This document shows positions 53,694 through 63,325 of a DNA stretch of 64,000 nucleotides, in pieces; positions within the stretch are counted from its first letter, which is position 1; every line of letters begins with the position of its first letter. The notes beneath the pieces were generated by a model. It saw only the letters and a list, made by a program, of their open reading frames with translations. It did not search any database and had not been told where the DNA came from. Position numbers and translations under genes: made by a program. The stretch is from Actinomycetales bacterium (GTDB lineage Bacteria > Actinomycetota > Actinomycetes > Mycobacteriales > Micromonosporaceae). Where the stretch lies: NCBI GenBank assembly GCA_002919305.1, contig PKFB01000022.1, positions 124,001 through 188,000 of the forward strand, given 5' to 3'.

Positions 53694-54167
53694 TCAGGTT
53701 GAGGGGTGCCCGTTGGAGCGGCGTCGAGCGGGGGAGACGGGTGGACGCCGGCCACCGTGAAGCTCGCAGGCGATCGTGCGAATCAACCAGGAATTAACCG
53801 ATATGCCTTCTTCCGCTGCGCGTTGCTCCATAGCCGTTTTGAGGGACTCTGGCAGGCGCAGCGTGACCCGCGTGACATCACCGCATTCGGCGATGACATG
53901 TGGGGACGGGCGTGGCGAGTCGGGCGGTGGCGTGACGACTAGGTTGACCTGACGCCCCTGGAGTCGGAGCTCGACGGAGAGGGAAGGGTCAAGTTCGGCG
54001 GTGATTTCGGCGGCGGCGTCTGATAGCGCTTCCATCAGGCAGAGCCGCACGGCCGCCTCCAGGGAGTTGGTCAGGAGCTCCGCGGCGCGTGCCACCTCAG
54101 GCTCGCCGAGCGCTGCGATAGCGGCCAGGTGGCGACGCAGACTCTCCAGATAGGGCTCGAGCTCCAT
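53694..54167 (-). CDS. Ribbon-helix-helix (HicB/Arc-type) regulator
   Basis: 157 residues. The N-terminal 90 are helical and acidic (LESLRRHLAAIAALGEPEVARAAELLTNSLEAAV). The C-terminus is an RHH domain, VTRVTLRLPESLKTAMEQRAAEEGISVNSWLIRTIACEL, followed by a basic tail. Homologues are often annotated HicB-family antitoxin, but no HicA or other toxin gene lies next to it here. The upstream region has a palindrome at 54170-54182 containing a CATAAT -10-like hexamer, which suggests autorepression. Confidence 0.82.
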   Translation of the reverse strand: MELEPYLESLRRHLAAIAALGEPEVARAAELLTNSLEAAVRLCLMEALSDAAAEITAELDPSLSVELRLQGRQVNLVVTPPPDSPRPSPHVIAECGDVTRVTLRLPESLKTAMEQRAAEEGISVNSWLIRTIACELHGGRRPPVSPARRRSNGHPST

Positions 54168-54169
54168 GA

Positions 54170-54197
54170 CGCCATTATGGCGCTATATGTGACGTCA
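54170..54197 (-). promoter_or_regulatory. Operator-like palindromes before the RHH gene
   Basis: CGCCAT-T-ATGGCG (54170-54182) starts 3 bp before the RHH start codon; its minus-strand copy includes CATAAT. TGACGTCA (54190-54197) is a perfect 8-bp palindrome, the same element as at 18547-18554, within a shared 10-mer TGACGTCACA. Confidence 0.5.
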
Positions 54198-54243
54198 TTC
54201 TTGGGAGAGGCGACGCGGTGTGACGCCTTCCGGGAGGTGGCGG

Positions 54244-54316
54244 CGGGAATGGCTCCTCGCGGGAATCCTCTCGTGGGAATCTCCGCGTAGGAACCTCCGC
54301 CTAGGAATCTCCTTGG
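54244..54316. repeat. Degenerate tandem array, 14-16-nt unit, five copies
   Basis: Units begin at 54244, 54260, 54274, 54289 and 54303 with the core GGAA(T/C)CTCC, for example GGGAATCTCCGCGTA and GGAACCTCCGCCTA. A further partial copy (GAATCCGCG) follows. Confidence 0.75.
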
Positions 54317-54711
54317 AGAATCCGCGTCGTCACGAGACGGTGCCCCGCCGGTGGACGATGACCGCACAGGCGGATGCGCATCGGTAGTCGGTGAAGCAGT
54401 CGATAAATGGGCCGGATGCCGGGAACCGGCCGGGTGGCAGAGGGAGCCGGTCGGGTGACCGGAGCAGCACCGGGGACTTTCCGGAGGATTCGCCGCAGAG
54501 CCGCCACTGGAGCAGCCCATCATCGGAGTGCCAGAGAGTAACGGGAGTACGATGCCGACCGCCGACTGTTCACCGCCGACCGCGATCATTCAGGTCCTCG
54601 ACGGACGAGAAGCGTCCGAGTCGGCAACGGAGGGTCGCGGAGACGACACCACCACGTGTGTGGGATCCGGTCAGCGGTCACCGCCGAAGTCGTCGACCAG
54701 AAGGGGTAAAG

Positions 54712-55464
54712 GTGTCAGAGTTCGTGTCACCTACCGTCAGGCTGATTGCGTGGACTCATTTCTCACCCCCCGAGGATGTGCCATGGTCGACCGACGCTGA
54801 CGGTGGCCAGGCGCTCGTGGAGTTCGCCGGTCGTGCGTGCTACCAGTCGTGGCACAAGCCGAATCCAGCCACGGCGACCAACGCCGGCTATCTGCGCCAC
54901 ATCCTGGAGGTGGGGCACCTGTCCGTGCTTGAGCACGGATCCGTGACGTTCTACATCACTGGGGTGTCCCGCTCACTGACCCACGAGCTGATCCGCCACC
55001 GGCACTTCTCCTACAGCCAGCTGTCCCAGCGCTACGTGCCGGAGCGGGACGCCGCGATGATCGAGCCTGAGGTGATCGCCTCAGACCCCGAGCTGCACGC
55101 CCGTTTCGTGGAGGCGACGGAGGCGGCGGTAGCGGCGTACAACGATCTACTGGAAGGGCTGGAGAAGAAATTCGCCGGCGTCGCCAACGCGACCCTGCGC
55201 CGTAAACAGGCCCGTCAGGCGGCGCGCTCCGTGCTGCCGAACGCCACCGAGACCCGCATCGTGGTCACCGGGAACTACCGGGCTTGGCGGCACTTCATCG
55301 CTATGCGCGCGACCGAACACGCCGATGTGGAGATCCGTCAGCTGGCGGTGGAGTGCCTACGGCAGCTCCAGCGCGTGGCACCCAACGTCTTCGCTGACTT
55401 CACCATCTCCACCCTCGAGGACGGTACGGAAGTAGCGGCCAGCCCGTACGTCCACGAGAGCTGA
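54712..55464 (+). CDS. thyX: FAD-dependent thymidylate synthase
   Basis: Flavin-dependent dUMP methylation, 250 residues. The ThyX motif RHRX7S is R95-H96-R97 to S105 in [41 protein letters not shown] and [27 protein letters not shown] are typical. GTG at 54712 with AAGGGG upstream is chosen; an ATG at 54391 would give a 107-residue non-family extension. It precedes dapA, the usual actinobacterial thyX-dapA-rnj arrangement. Confidence 0.96.
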   Translation: MSEFVSPTVRLIAWTHFSPPEDVPWSTDADGGQALVEFAGRACYQSWHKPNPATATNAGYLRHILEVGHLSVLEHGSVTFYITGVSRSLTHELIRHRHFSYSQLSQRYVPERDAAMIEPEVIASDPELHARFVEATEAAVAAYNDLLEGLEKKFAGVANATLRRKQARQAARSVLPNATETRIVVTGNYRAWRHFIAMRATEHADVEIRQLAVECLRQLQRVAPNVFADFTISTLEDGTEVAASPYVHES

Positions 55465-55758
55465 GGATCTTAAAACCGCGAGAGTCGGAGCCGGGCTCTT
55501 GGCTCTTCCGCGAATTCGACGAGAGGGTGTAACGCCGGACGGGGGCGCGTCGATGTCCCTGATGAGTCCCGTGACGTTTCGGACCCCCGACCGGCGCGTC
55601 GCGGGACTCCTGCTATGTGAGTGGGGTTCTGGTGACGGTCATCCCGGCGATCTGGGCCAGGACGCCGGGACGGTGCACCCTCTGGCCTGTTCGACTTGCT
55701 ACACCGCGGTAGCGGTACAGCCGGAACCTGCATGGACTGTTCAGCTAGGTTGGTTGAC

Positions 55759-56673
55759 ATGACGCACGATCCGCGCCGACCCTTCGGCCGCCTCATCACC
55801 GCGATGGTGACACCTTTCACCTCTGACGGCGCCTTGGATGTCTCCGGCGCGCAGCGGCTAGCCAGCTATCTGGTTGATGAACTCGGCAACGATGGTCTCG
55901 TCGTCAGCGGTACGACGGGGGAGGCTCCGACCACCAGCGACGCGGAGAAGGAGACTCTGCTCCGTGCCGTCATCGAAGCGGTCGGTGACCGCGCCCAGGT
56001 CATCGCTGGCGTAGGGACCAACGACACCGCCCATTCGGTGGAGCTGGCGCGCGCCGCCGAAAAGGCCGGCGCTCACGGTCTGCTGGTCGTCACGCCGTAC
56101 TACTCCAAGCCGCCGCAGGCAGGGCTGCTGCGTCACTTCACGGCCGTCGCGGACGCGACCGAGCTGCCCGTGATGCTTTATGACATTCCCGGGCGTACCG
56201 CGACCGCCATCGCCACCGACACGATCTGCCGGCTGGCGGAGCATCCGCGCATCGTGGCGGTCAAGGATGCCAAAGGGGACCTGTTCGCCTCCTCGCAGGT
56301 CATGGCGCGCACCGACCTGGCGTACTACTCCGGTGCCGATGAGCTGAATCTGGCGTTGGCCGCGCTGGGGGCGGTCGGGGCCGTCAGCGTGGTCGCGCAT
56401 GTGGCCGGCCGGGAGATCAAGGAGATATTTGAGGCCGTCGAGCGAGGTGATCTTGAGCGGGCCCGGCAGCTGAACACGCGGCTGCTCCCGGTGTACGCGG
56501 GCATGATGACCCGCGCTCAGGGAGTAGTGACGACCAAAGCGGTGTTGTCTATGCGTGGGCTGCCCGCAGGGCCGGTCCGCCCACCGTTGGTGGACGCTGA
56601 TGAGGGGTTGCGTGCCGCGTTGCGGGAGGATCTGCGGGCTGCGGATATGGAGGTCAGTGAGGTAAGCAGATGA
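55759..56673 (+). CDS. dapA: 4-hydroxy-tetrahydrodipicolinate synthase
   Basis: Condenses pyruvate with aspartate semialdehyde, 304 residues. LITAMVTPFTSDGALDVSGAQRLASYL, VVSGTTGEAPTTSDAEKETLL, the catalytic Tyr in MLYDIPGRTATAI and the Schiff-base Lys in IVAVKDAKGD are present. ATG at 55759 has TAGGTT ending 7 nt upstream and no ribosome site, so it is probably leaderless. Stop overlaps rnj by 4 bp. Confidence 0.97.
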   Translation: MTHDPRRPFGRLITAMVTPFTSDGALDVSGAQRLASYLVDELGNDGLVVSGTTGEAPTTSDAEKETLLRAVIEAVGDRAQVIAGVGTNDTAHSVELARAAEKAGAHGLLVVTPYYSKPPQAGLLRHFTAVADATELPVMLYDIPGRTATAIATDTICRLAEHPRIVAVKDAKGDLFASSQVMARTDLAYYSGADELNLALAALGAVGAVSVVAHVAGREIKEIFEAVERGDLERARQLNTRLLPVYAGMMTRAQGVVTTKAVLSMRGLPAGPVRPPLVDADEGLRAALREDLRAADMEVSEVSR

Positions 56674-58358
56674 GCCAGGCGCACGTCGAGTTGGGCCCAC
56701 CCCCACCGTTGCCCGCCGGGGCGTTGCGGATAACGCCACTGGGGGGCTTGGGCGCCATCGGGCGCAACATGACGGTTTTTGAGTACGAGGGGCGATTGCT
56801 CATCGTCGACTGTGGGGTCCTGTTTCCCGACGTGGAACAGCCTGGTGTCGATCTGATCCTGCCTGACTTCACTTCGTTGGCCGATCGGCTTGATGACATC
56901 GAGGCGATCGTGCTCACCCACGGCCACGAAGATCACATCGGCGCGGTGCCCTATCTGTTGGAGCTCAAGCCGGACATCCCGTTGGTGGGCTCCCAGTTCA
57001 CACTCGCCCTGATCGAGGCCAAGCTGGCAGAGCGGCGTATCACCCCCTACACCCTCACCGTCCGGGAGGGGCAACGGGAGCGACTGGGCGTCTTCGAGTG
57101 CGAGTTCTTCGCGGTCAACCACTCCATCCCTGACGCGTTGGCGGTCGCGATCCGCACCGGCGCTGGTCTGGTGCTCCACACCGGCGATTTCAAGATGGAC
57201 CAGTTGCCGCTGGATGGCCGGCTCACCGACCTGCCAGGGTTTGCCCGGCTCGGGGTCGAGGGCGTGGATCTGCTGCTGTCGGACTCCACCAACGCCGAGG
57301 TGCCGGGATTCGTCACCCCCGAACGGGACATCTTCCCGGTGATCGACGAGATCTTCCGGACCGCTCGAGGGCGCCTCATCGTGGCCTCATTCGCCTCCCA
57401 TGTGCACCGGGTGCAGCAGATCCTCGACGCCGCGGCGGCGCACGGCCGTAAGGTCTGCTTCGTCGGGCGCTCCATGGTGCGCAACATGGGGATCGCCCGG
57501 GATCTCGGGCTGCTGCGTATCCAGGGTGGCCTCGTGGTCTCCATGGAGGAGGCGGCGGAGCTGCCCGCGGACGAGATCGTCTTCATGTCCACCGGGTCGC
57601 AGGGCGAGCCCATGAGCGCGCTGGGCCGGATGGCCAGCGGTGACCACCGCCATATCAAGGTGCAGGCCGGGGACACCGTCGTGCTGGCCTCGTCGCTGGT
57701 GCCGGGTAACGAGACCGCGGTCTACCGGGTCATCAACGCATTGTCACGCGCCGGCGCGATTGTGATCCACAAGGACGTCGCGCGGGTCCACGTCTCCGGG
57801 CACGCTCCCGCCGGGGAGCTGCTGTACCTGCTCAACATCGTGCGTCCCCGTAACTTCATGCCGGTCCACGGCGAGTGGCGCCACCTGCGGGCTCACGCCC
57901 GCCTGGCGCAGCAGGCCGGCGTCGATCCGGAGCGGATCGTGCTGTGCGAGGACGGCGACGTGGTGGATCTTGTGGACGGCGTCGCCCGGGTCGTGGGGCA
58001 TGTGAACTCCCGGTACGTCTACGTCGATGGCCTGGCGGTGGGCGACGTGGGAGAGACCCTGCTGACCGAACGACGCATTCTGGGGGACGGGGGATTCATC
58101 GCGGCGACGGTCGTCGTCGACTCCGTCACCGGAAAGGTCGTCGGAGGCCCGATCGTGTCGGGTAAGGGATTCAGCGAGGATCGTGCCGTCTTCGACGCCG
58201 TCATACCGCTGATTACCGAGGCGCTTAACCGGGCGGCGGTGGAAGGTATCACCGATAACCACCAGTTGCAGCAGATTGTCCGCCGCACCGTTGGGCGTTG
58301 GGTGAACGAGACCTACCGTCGGCGACCGATGATCGTGCCCACCGTGGTGGAGGTCTGA
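56670..58358 (+). CDS. rnj: Ribonuclease J
   Basis: Metallo-beta-lactamase/beta-CASP ribonuclease with endo- and 5'-3' exonuclease activity, 562 residues. The metal motif is THGHEDHIGAVPYL (H84, H86, D88, H89); HTGDFKMDQLPLDG, LLSDSTNAEVPGF, the beta-CASP FVGRSMVRNMGIA and STGSQGEPMSALGRMASGDHRHI follow, and a C-terminal domain from about 450. It is encoded directly after dapA with ATGA overlap, as in mycobacteria and Streptomyces. Confidence 0.97.
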   Translation: MSQAHVELGPPPPLPAGALRITPLGGLGAIGRNMTVFEYEGRLLIVDCGVLFPDVEQPGVDLILPDFTSLADRLDDIEAIVLTHGHEDHIGAVPYLLELKPDIPLVGSQFTLALIEAKLAERRITPYTLTVREGQRERLGVFECEFFAVNHSIPDALAVAIRTGAGLVLHTGDFKMDQLPLDGRLTDLPGFARLGVEGVDLLLSDSTNAEVPGFVTPERDIFPVIDEIFRTARGRLIVASFASHVHRVQQILDAAAAHGRKVCFVGRSMVRNMGIARDLGLLRIQGGLVVSMEEAAELPADEIVFMSTGSQGEPMSALGRMASGDHRHIKVQAGDTVVLASSLVPGNETAVYRVINALSRAGAIVIHKDVARVHVSGHAPAGELLYLLNIVRPRNFMPVHGEWRHLRAHARLAQQAGVDPERIVLCEDGDVVDLVDGVARVVGHVNSRYVYVDGLAVGDVGETLLTERRILGDGGFIAATVVVDSVTGKVVGGPIVSGKGFSEDRAVFDAVIPLITEALNRAAVEGITDNHQLQQIVRRTVGRWVNETYRRRPMIVPTVVEV

Positions 58359-58436
58359 CCGTTTTTCGACGCCACGGCGTGACGGCAGCCACCTTGACAC
58401 ACCTGTGAAAAGTGAGCTTGCTGTGGTCATCGTGGC

Positions 58437-58442
58437 TACGGT
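58437..58442 (+). promoter_or_regulatory. -10-like box of ftsK
   Basis: TACGGT ends 6 nt before the ftsK ATG at 58449, without a ribosome site or a good -35. Leaderless transcription is inferred. Confidence 0.3.
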
Positions 58443-58448
58443 GTGAAC

Positions 58449-60977
58449 ATGGCCGGTCGGACCTCGGGCACCAGCCGCGCCCGCGTATCAGCCGCGCGGT
58501 CGCGTTCCCGGGTGCCTGCTAAGAAGGCAGCTGCAGCGGCGTCTCGAAGTAAGCGGCCCTCCGCGCGGTCGACGTCGTCGTCGAGCCATGGTGTCCGTGG
58601 CCTGTGGTGGGGGACGGCCCACGCCGTGGGGTGGATGGTACGGGCCGTGGGGCGGCAGGCCGCCACGGCCCGGGAGCTGGATCCGGCGCACCAACGTGAC
58701 GGTGCCGGCCTGATTCTGTTGGGGCTGGCGATTTTGAGCGCGATGGCGCTGTGGTTCGACGCGGCAGGACCGGTCGGGGTCTGGCTTGCGTGGGGCGTGC
58801 GCGCCACCATCGGCGTCGCCAGCGCCGTTCTGCCGGTGCTTCTCGCGGCCAAAGCGATACGCCTGATGCGGCAGCCGAAGGACAACAACCCGCAAGGGCG
58901 TTCCTTGGTCGGCTGGACCGCCCTGACCTTGGGGGCCGTAGGGATCCTCCACCTGGTCTTAGGACAACCGTCCACAGTGCAGCAACAGGCCGCTGCGGGT
59001 GGCGTACTGGGCAGTGGGGTGGGCGGTACGCTCGCCCGAGCTGTCAGCGGTTGGGTGGCGGTGCCGTTGCTGCTCCTGCTGACGACGTTCGGGATCCTGG
59101 TGGTGACCGCCACCCCGGTTAACCGGATACCTGAGCGGTTGGCGCGACTGCGTGATTTGGCGTTGGGGCGGGTGTCCGCGCCGGTGAGGCAGCCGCTTTA
59201 CGCTGAGGAAGACGACACCGTCGCGGAACGGCGCGAGTCGGCCACCTCGTCACGGCGACGACAGGGGCCGCGGGTACCTCGGCGTCGAGTTTCCGTTCCG
59301 CTCCAGGTGGAGGACGCGGAGCCCCACGAGGAGGACCTCGAACCGGTCAAGGAGACCGTGGACGACCATCCCACGGTGCCGCTGTCCCGTCTGGAGACGA
59401 CGCCGTCGCGGCCGCCTCGCCGTCGGGCGCCCGCCGCGCCGGCGCACTCACCCGCACCGACTCACGCCGAACAGTTGACGCTCGACCCGATCAGGTCGAG
59501 CGAGGGAGGGTACCAACTACCGTCGCTTGACCTGCTGCGGAAGGGGGCGCCCCCTAAGGCCCGCAGCCGAGTCAACGATGAAGTAATCGCGGCTTTGACC
59601 AGTGTGTTCGAACAGTTCAATGTGGACGCCGCGGTGGTCAATTTCACGCGCGGCCCCACAGTTACTCGGTACGAGATTGAACTCGGGCCGGGGGTGAAGG
59701 TCGAGCGGATCACTCAGCTGTCCCGCAACATCGCCTACGCGGTCAAAAGCCCAGACGTCCGAATCATCAGCCCGGTGCCGGGCAAAAGCGCGGTCGGTGT
59801 GGAGATCCCCAACGCCGACAAAGAGGATGTGGCGCTCGGGGACGTGCTACGCAGCCGAGAGGCGGCCAGCGACCACCACCCGCTGCTGGTCGGGCTGGGC
59901 AAAGACATCGAAGGCGGGGTGGTGGTGGCCAACCTCGCCAAGATGCCGCACATCCTCATCGCCGGCGCCACCGGCTCTGGAAAGTCCAGCTGCATCAACG
60001 CGCTTTTGGTCTCGGTGCTGACCCGAGCCACCCCCGATGACGTGCGCATGTTGCTCATCGACCCCAAACGGGTGGAGCTGAGCATCTACGAGGGGATTCC
60101 GCACCTGGTGACGCCGATCGTGACCAACCCCAAGAAGGCGGCTGATTCGCTGCAGTGGGTTGTCCGCGAGATGGACATGCGCTATGAGGATCTCGCGGCT
60201 GCCGGGGTCCGGCACATCGACGACTTCAACCGGAAGGTCCGCAAGGGAGAGCTGAAGCCACCGCCGGGGAGTGAACGGGAGTACCGCCCGTACCCCTACC
60301 TGTTGGTGATTGTTGATGAGCTCGCTGACCTGATGATGGTCGCGCCCCGCGATGTTGAGGACGCGATCGTGCGGATCACACAGTTGGCGCGGGCCGCCGG
60401 GATCCACCTGGTGCTGGCGACCCAACGTCCGTCGGTGGATGTGGTGACGGGCTTGATCAAGGCGAACGTGCCGTCCCGTCTGGCCTTCTCCACCTCCTCA
60501 CTGGCCGATTCCCGAGTGATCCTCGATCAACCCGGTGCTGAGAAGCTGATCGGCCGGGGAGACGGGCTGTTTTTGCCGATGGGGGCCAGCAAGCCGATCC
60601 GCTTCCAGGGCGCTTGGGTCAGCGAGCAGGAGATCCTGGAGGTGGTGCGCTTCTGTAAGTCGCAGCGAGAGCCAGAGTTCCGACCGGAGGTGCTCACCGT
60701 CGCCCAGGACAACAAGAAAAAGATCGAGGAGGACGTCGGTGAGGATCTTGATCTGCTGTTGCAGGCCGTCGAGTTGGTGGTATCGACCCAGTTCGGGTCG
60801 ACATCGATGCTGCAACGCAAGCTACGGGTGGGGTTCGCCAAGGCGGGGCGTTTGATGGATCTGATGGAGTCGCGGGGCATCGTCGGCCCCAGCGAAGGCT
60901 CCAAGGCGCGCGACGTTCTGGTCAAACCAGAGGAGCTGGAGGACGTGCTGGCCACTATTCGGGGCAAGGAATCCTAG
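58449..60977 (+). CDS. ftsK: DNA translocase FtsK/SpoIIIE
   Basis: Septal DNA pump, 842 residues. A basic N-terminus is followed by about four membrane helices (residues 75-230) and a linker rich in Arg/Pro/Glu (240-345). The alpha/beta motor has LIAGATGSGKSSCINALLVS (Walker A near 505), LLIDPKRVELSIYEGIPHLV, and YLLVIVDELADLMM (Walker B). The C-terminal gamma winged helix QFGSTSMLQRKLRVGFAKAGRLMDLMESRGIVGPSEGSKARDVLV would read KOPS sites. ATG at 58449; a GTG six bases earlier is possible. Confidence 0.97.
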   Translation: MAGRTSGTSRARVSAARSRSRVPAKKAAAAASRSKRPSARSTSSSSHGVRGLWWGTAHAVGWMVRAVGRQAATARELDPAHQRDGAGLILLGLAILSAMALWFDAAGPVGVWLAWGVRATIGVASAVLPVLLAAKAIRLMRQPKDNNPQGRSLVGWTALTLGAVGILHLVLGQPSTVQQQAAAGGVLGSGVGGTLARAVSGWVAVPLLLLLTTFGILVVTATPVNRIPERLARLRDLALGRVSAPVRQPLYAEEDDTVAERRESATSSRRRQGPRVPRRRVSVPLQVEDAEPHEEDLEPVKETVDDHPTVPLSRLETTPSRPPRRRAPAAPAHSPAPTHAEQLTLDPIRSSEGGYQLPSLDLLRKGAPPKARSRVNDEVIAALTSVFEQFNVDAAVVNFTRGPTVTRYEIELGPGVKVERITQLSRNIAYAVKSPDVRIISPVPGKSAVGVEIPNADKEDVALGDVLRSREAASDHHPLLVGLGKDIEGGVVVANLAKMPHILIAGATGSGKSSCINALLVSVLTRATPDDVRMLLIDPKRVELSIYEGIPHLVTPIVTNPKKAADSLQWVVREMDMRYEDLAAAGVRHIDDFNRKVRKGELKPPPGSEREYRPYPYLLVIVDELADLMMVAPRDVEDAIVRITQLARAAGIHLVLATQRPSVDVVTGLIKANVPSRLAFSTSSLADSRVILDQPGAEKLIGRGDGLFLPMGASKPIRFQGAWVSEQEILEVVRFCKSQREPEFRPEVLTVAQDNKKKIEEDVGEDLDLLLQAVELVVSTQFGSTSMLQRKLRVGFAKAGRLMDLMESRGIVGPSEGSKARDVLVKPEELEDVLATIRGKES

Positions 60978-60980
60978 ACA

Positions 60981-61020
60981 GGCGGTTCTGGACGGCTCAG
61001 GGCGGTCCTGGGCGGCCCAG
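60981..61020. repeat. Tandem 20-nt duplication after ftsK
   Basis: GGCGGTTCTGGACGGCTCAG (60981-61000) is followed directly by a copy with three changes (61001-61020), starting 3 bp after the stop codon. The second copy contains CTGGG-CGG-CCCAG, a small hairpin. Confidence 0.8.
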
Positions 61021-61138
61021 ACAGAGTGCCTGGGCAAGAAGGGCGTGGTCGCGCGTACCCGACCTTGCCGACGTGGACCGCCCAGAAGCGTAGGGCGGGC
61101 AACGCGACCGGCTGAGGTAGAGTCCACTGCCGCCTGGG

Positions 61139-61144
61139 TACGCT
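61139..61144 (+). promoter_or_regulatory. -10-like box of rimO
   Basis: TACGCT ends 7 nt before the rimO GTG at 61152, identical in sequence and spacing to the map box. No ribosome site. Confidence 0.4.
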
Positions 61145-61151
61145 CAGGTGC

Positions 61152-62705
61152 GTGTCAGCATCCGCCTCCCCACCGCGCGTCGCCATGGTCACGTTGGGAT
61201 GCGCCCGTAATGAGGTCGACTCTGAGGAGCTCGCCGCCCGACTGGCCGATGACGGTTGGCGCATCACCGACGACGCTGACGACGCCGACGTCGTCCTCGT
61301 CAACACCTGCGGTTTCATAGAGCACGCCAAGCAGGAATCGATCGATACCCTGTTGGCGGCGAGTGAGACCTCCGCCAAGGTGGTGGCCGTCGGTTGCCTG
61401 GCCGAACGGTACGGCCGTGACTTGGCCGGAAGCCTGCCAGAGGCGGACGCAGTCCTCGGATTTGATCACTACCCCCACATAGCCGACCGGTTGCGCCGGA
61501 TCCTGGCTGGCGAGCGGATAGAGTCCCACACTCCCCAAGACCGCCGTACCCTGCTGCCGATCGCTCCCGCGCGGCGCTCCGACGCCGCCGTGGTGGTGCC
61601 CGGGCACGGCGACACCACCACCGGTTCCCGCGCCACCGCCTCCGGTTCCGGGGCCACACGGAGCCGTCCGCGGGCCAGCGACAGCACAACGGCCAGCGAC
61701 GACGAGTCGTTCCTTGAGGCATCCGGCACCCCGCAGCATCTGCGCCGGATTCTGCGGCGCCGTCTGGACAGCGGTCCGGTCGCTCCCCTCAAGCTCGCCA
61801 GCGGCTGTGACCGGCGGTGCGCCTTCTGTGCCATCCCCTCGTTCCGGGGCGCCTTCATCTCCCGTCCCCCCGACGATCTTTTGCAGGAGGCCGCCTGGTT
61901 GGCGGAGCAGGGGGTGCGGGAGCTGGTTCTGGTCAGTGAGAACTCCACCTCCTACGGCAAGGACCTCGGGGATCCCCGGCTGCTGGAGAAGCTGCTGCCG
62001 GAGCTGGCCCGGATTCCGGGGATCGTCCGGGTGCGGGTGAGCTATCTGCAGCCGGCGGAGCTGCGGCCCAGCTTGGTGGAGGTGATCGCCACCACTGAAG
62101 GCGTGGCTCCGTACTTCGACCTGTCGTTCCAGCACGCCAGTGAGCCGGTGCTGCGTCGGATGCGGCGTTTCGGCTCCACCGAACGGTTCTGTGAGCTGCT
62201 GGACACCATCCGGCGGGCGAATCCGGACGCGGGGGTGCGCTCCAACGTCATCGTCGGGTTCCCTGGTGAGACCCGGTCCGACGTGGCGGAGCTGGAGCGG
62301 TTCCTGACGGCGGCTCGGCTGGATGCGATCGGGGTGTTCAGCTACAGCGACGAGGAGGGCACGGAGGCGGCCACTCTGCCCGGTAAGGTCCGCCCCGACA
62401 CCATCGCCCGACGGTACGCGCGGATCAGCACGTTGGCCGATGAGCTCGCGGCGCAGCGGGCCGCTGAGCGCATCGGGAGCACGGTGGAGGTGCTGGTGGA
62501 GTCGGTGGCCGACGGCGTCGTGGAGGGCCGGGCCGCCCACCAAGGTCCCGAGGACGGCACGACCACGCTGGAAGGGCCAGACCGGCTCCTGGCACAGGTA
62601 CGCCCCGGAACCCTGGCGCGTGCCGTGGTCACTGACAGTGAAGGCGTCGATCTTCACGCTGAGATCGTGGAGATCGCCTCGGATCCAGGGTCGGGGGCGC
62701 GATGA
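61152..62705 (+). CDS. rimO: Ribosomal protein S12 methylthiotransferase RimO
   Basis: Radical SAM enzyme that thiomethylates an aspartate of S12, 517 residues. UPF0004 domain: [35 protein letters not shown] and [11 protein letters not shown] carry the auxiliary-cluster cysteines. The radical SAM motif is [20 protein letters not shown] domain ends the protein. Between the first two domains a Ser/Thr/Arg-rich insert of about 60 residues (around 135-200) is present, longer than in E. coli. GTG start, probably leaderless; ATGA overlap with pgsA. Confidence 0.95.
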   Translation: MSASASPPRVAMVTLGCARNEVDSEELAARLADDGWRITDDADDADVVLVNTCGFIEHAKQESIDTLLAASETSAKVVAVGCLAERYGRDLAGSLPEADAVLGFDHYPHIADRLRRILAGERIESHTPQDRRTLLPIAPARRSDAAVVVPGHGDTTTGSRATASGSGATRSRPRASDSTTASDDESFLEASGTPQHLRRILRRRLDSGPVAPLKLASGCDRRCAFCAIPSFRGAFISRPPDDLLQEAAWLAEQGVRELVLVSENSTSYGKDLGDPRLLEKLLPELARIPGIVRVRVSYLQPAELRPSLVEVIATTEGVAPYFDLSFQHASEPVLRRMRRFGSTERFCELLDTIRRANPDAGVRSNVIVGFPGETRSDVAELERFLTAARLDAIGVFSYSDEEGTEAATLPGKVRPDTIARRYARISTLADELAAQRAAERIGSTVEVLVESVADGVVEGRAAHQGPEDGTTTLEGPDRLLAQVRPGTLARAVVTDSEGVDLHAEIVEIASDPGSGAR

Positions 62706-63325
62706 CGACAGACGCCCCGCAGTCGGTGCCGGCCGCGGGGCAGGTCCCGTTGCTCAACGTGGCGAATGCCCTTACCGCGCTGCGCCTGCTGTTAGTGCCG
62801 CTGTTCGCCTGGATAGTGGTCATGTCTGAGATGACCGACCCCTGGTGGCGGACGCTCGCGGCGGTGGTTTTCTGTGTCGCCTCGGTCACCGACTACATCG
62901 ATGGGTGGGTGGCGCGTTCCCGTAACCTGGTCACCTCCTTCGGTAAGGTGGCCGACCCGATCGCGGACAAGGCGCTCACCGGTACCGCCCTGGTCATGTT
63001 GTCCGGCTATGACCTGGTGTGGTGGTGGGTGACCATAGTCATCCTGGCGCGTGAGATCGGGATCACCCTGATGCGGTTCTGGGTTCTCCGGTACGGGGTG
63101 ATCGCGGCAAGCCGGGGTGGCAAGCTCAAAACGGCGCTCCAGGTGTTGGCCATCGTCTGGTATCTGGGGCCGTGGCCAGAACCGCTTGAGTTGATCAGTC
63201 CGTGGCTTATGGGGGCGGCGCTGATCGCGACGGTCGTCACCGGATTGGACTACATCCTGCGGGCGTTCCGGCTGCGCAGGAATGCCCGGCGGGACAAAGC
63301 CGCGGCTGAAGGGCAGGCTCGGTGA
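62702..63325 (+). CDS. pgsA: CDP-diacylglycerol-glycerol-3-phosphate 3-phosphatidyltransferase
   Basis: CDP-alcohol phosphotransferase making phosphatidylglycerol phosphate, 207 residues and about six membrane helices. The motif [29 protein letters not shown] carries the metal-binding DG-x2-AR-x8-G-x3-D-x3-[18 protein letters not shown] is the first helix. The rimO-pgsA-cinA order is conserved in actinomycetes. It overlaps both neighbours by 4 bp. Confidence 0.95.
   Translation: MTTDAPQSVPAAGQVPLLNVANALTALRLLLVPLFAWIVVMSEMTDPWWRTLAAVVFCVASVTDYIDGWVARSRNLVTSFGKVADPIADKALTGTALVMLSGYDLVWWWVTIVILAREIGITLMRFWVLRYGVIAASRGGKLKTALQVLAIVWYLGPWPEPLELISPWLMGAALIATVVTGLDYILRAFRLRRNARRDKAAAEGQAR

Larger units (their letters stand above)
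54168..54711. other. Intergenic region before thyX
   Basis: About 540 bp. It holds the RHH promoter/operator, a degenerate tandem array (54244-54316), then GC-rich sequence without a credible gene. An open frame in phase with thyX runs from 54391 but lacks family similarity. Confidence 0.55.

Noticed and set aside
58394-58399. TTGACA as an ftsK -35 box
   Set aside because: No -10 at 16-19 bp; the nearest -10-like hexamer is 37 bp away.
61155-62657. 500-codon minus-strand open frame opposite rimO
   Set aside because: Antisense to an intact rimO; composition is His/Arg/Gly-biased as expected from the complement.
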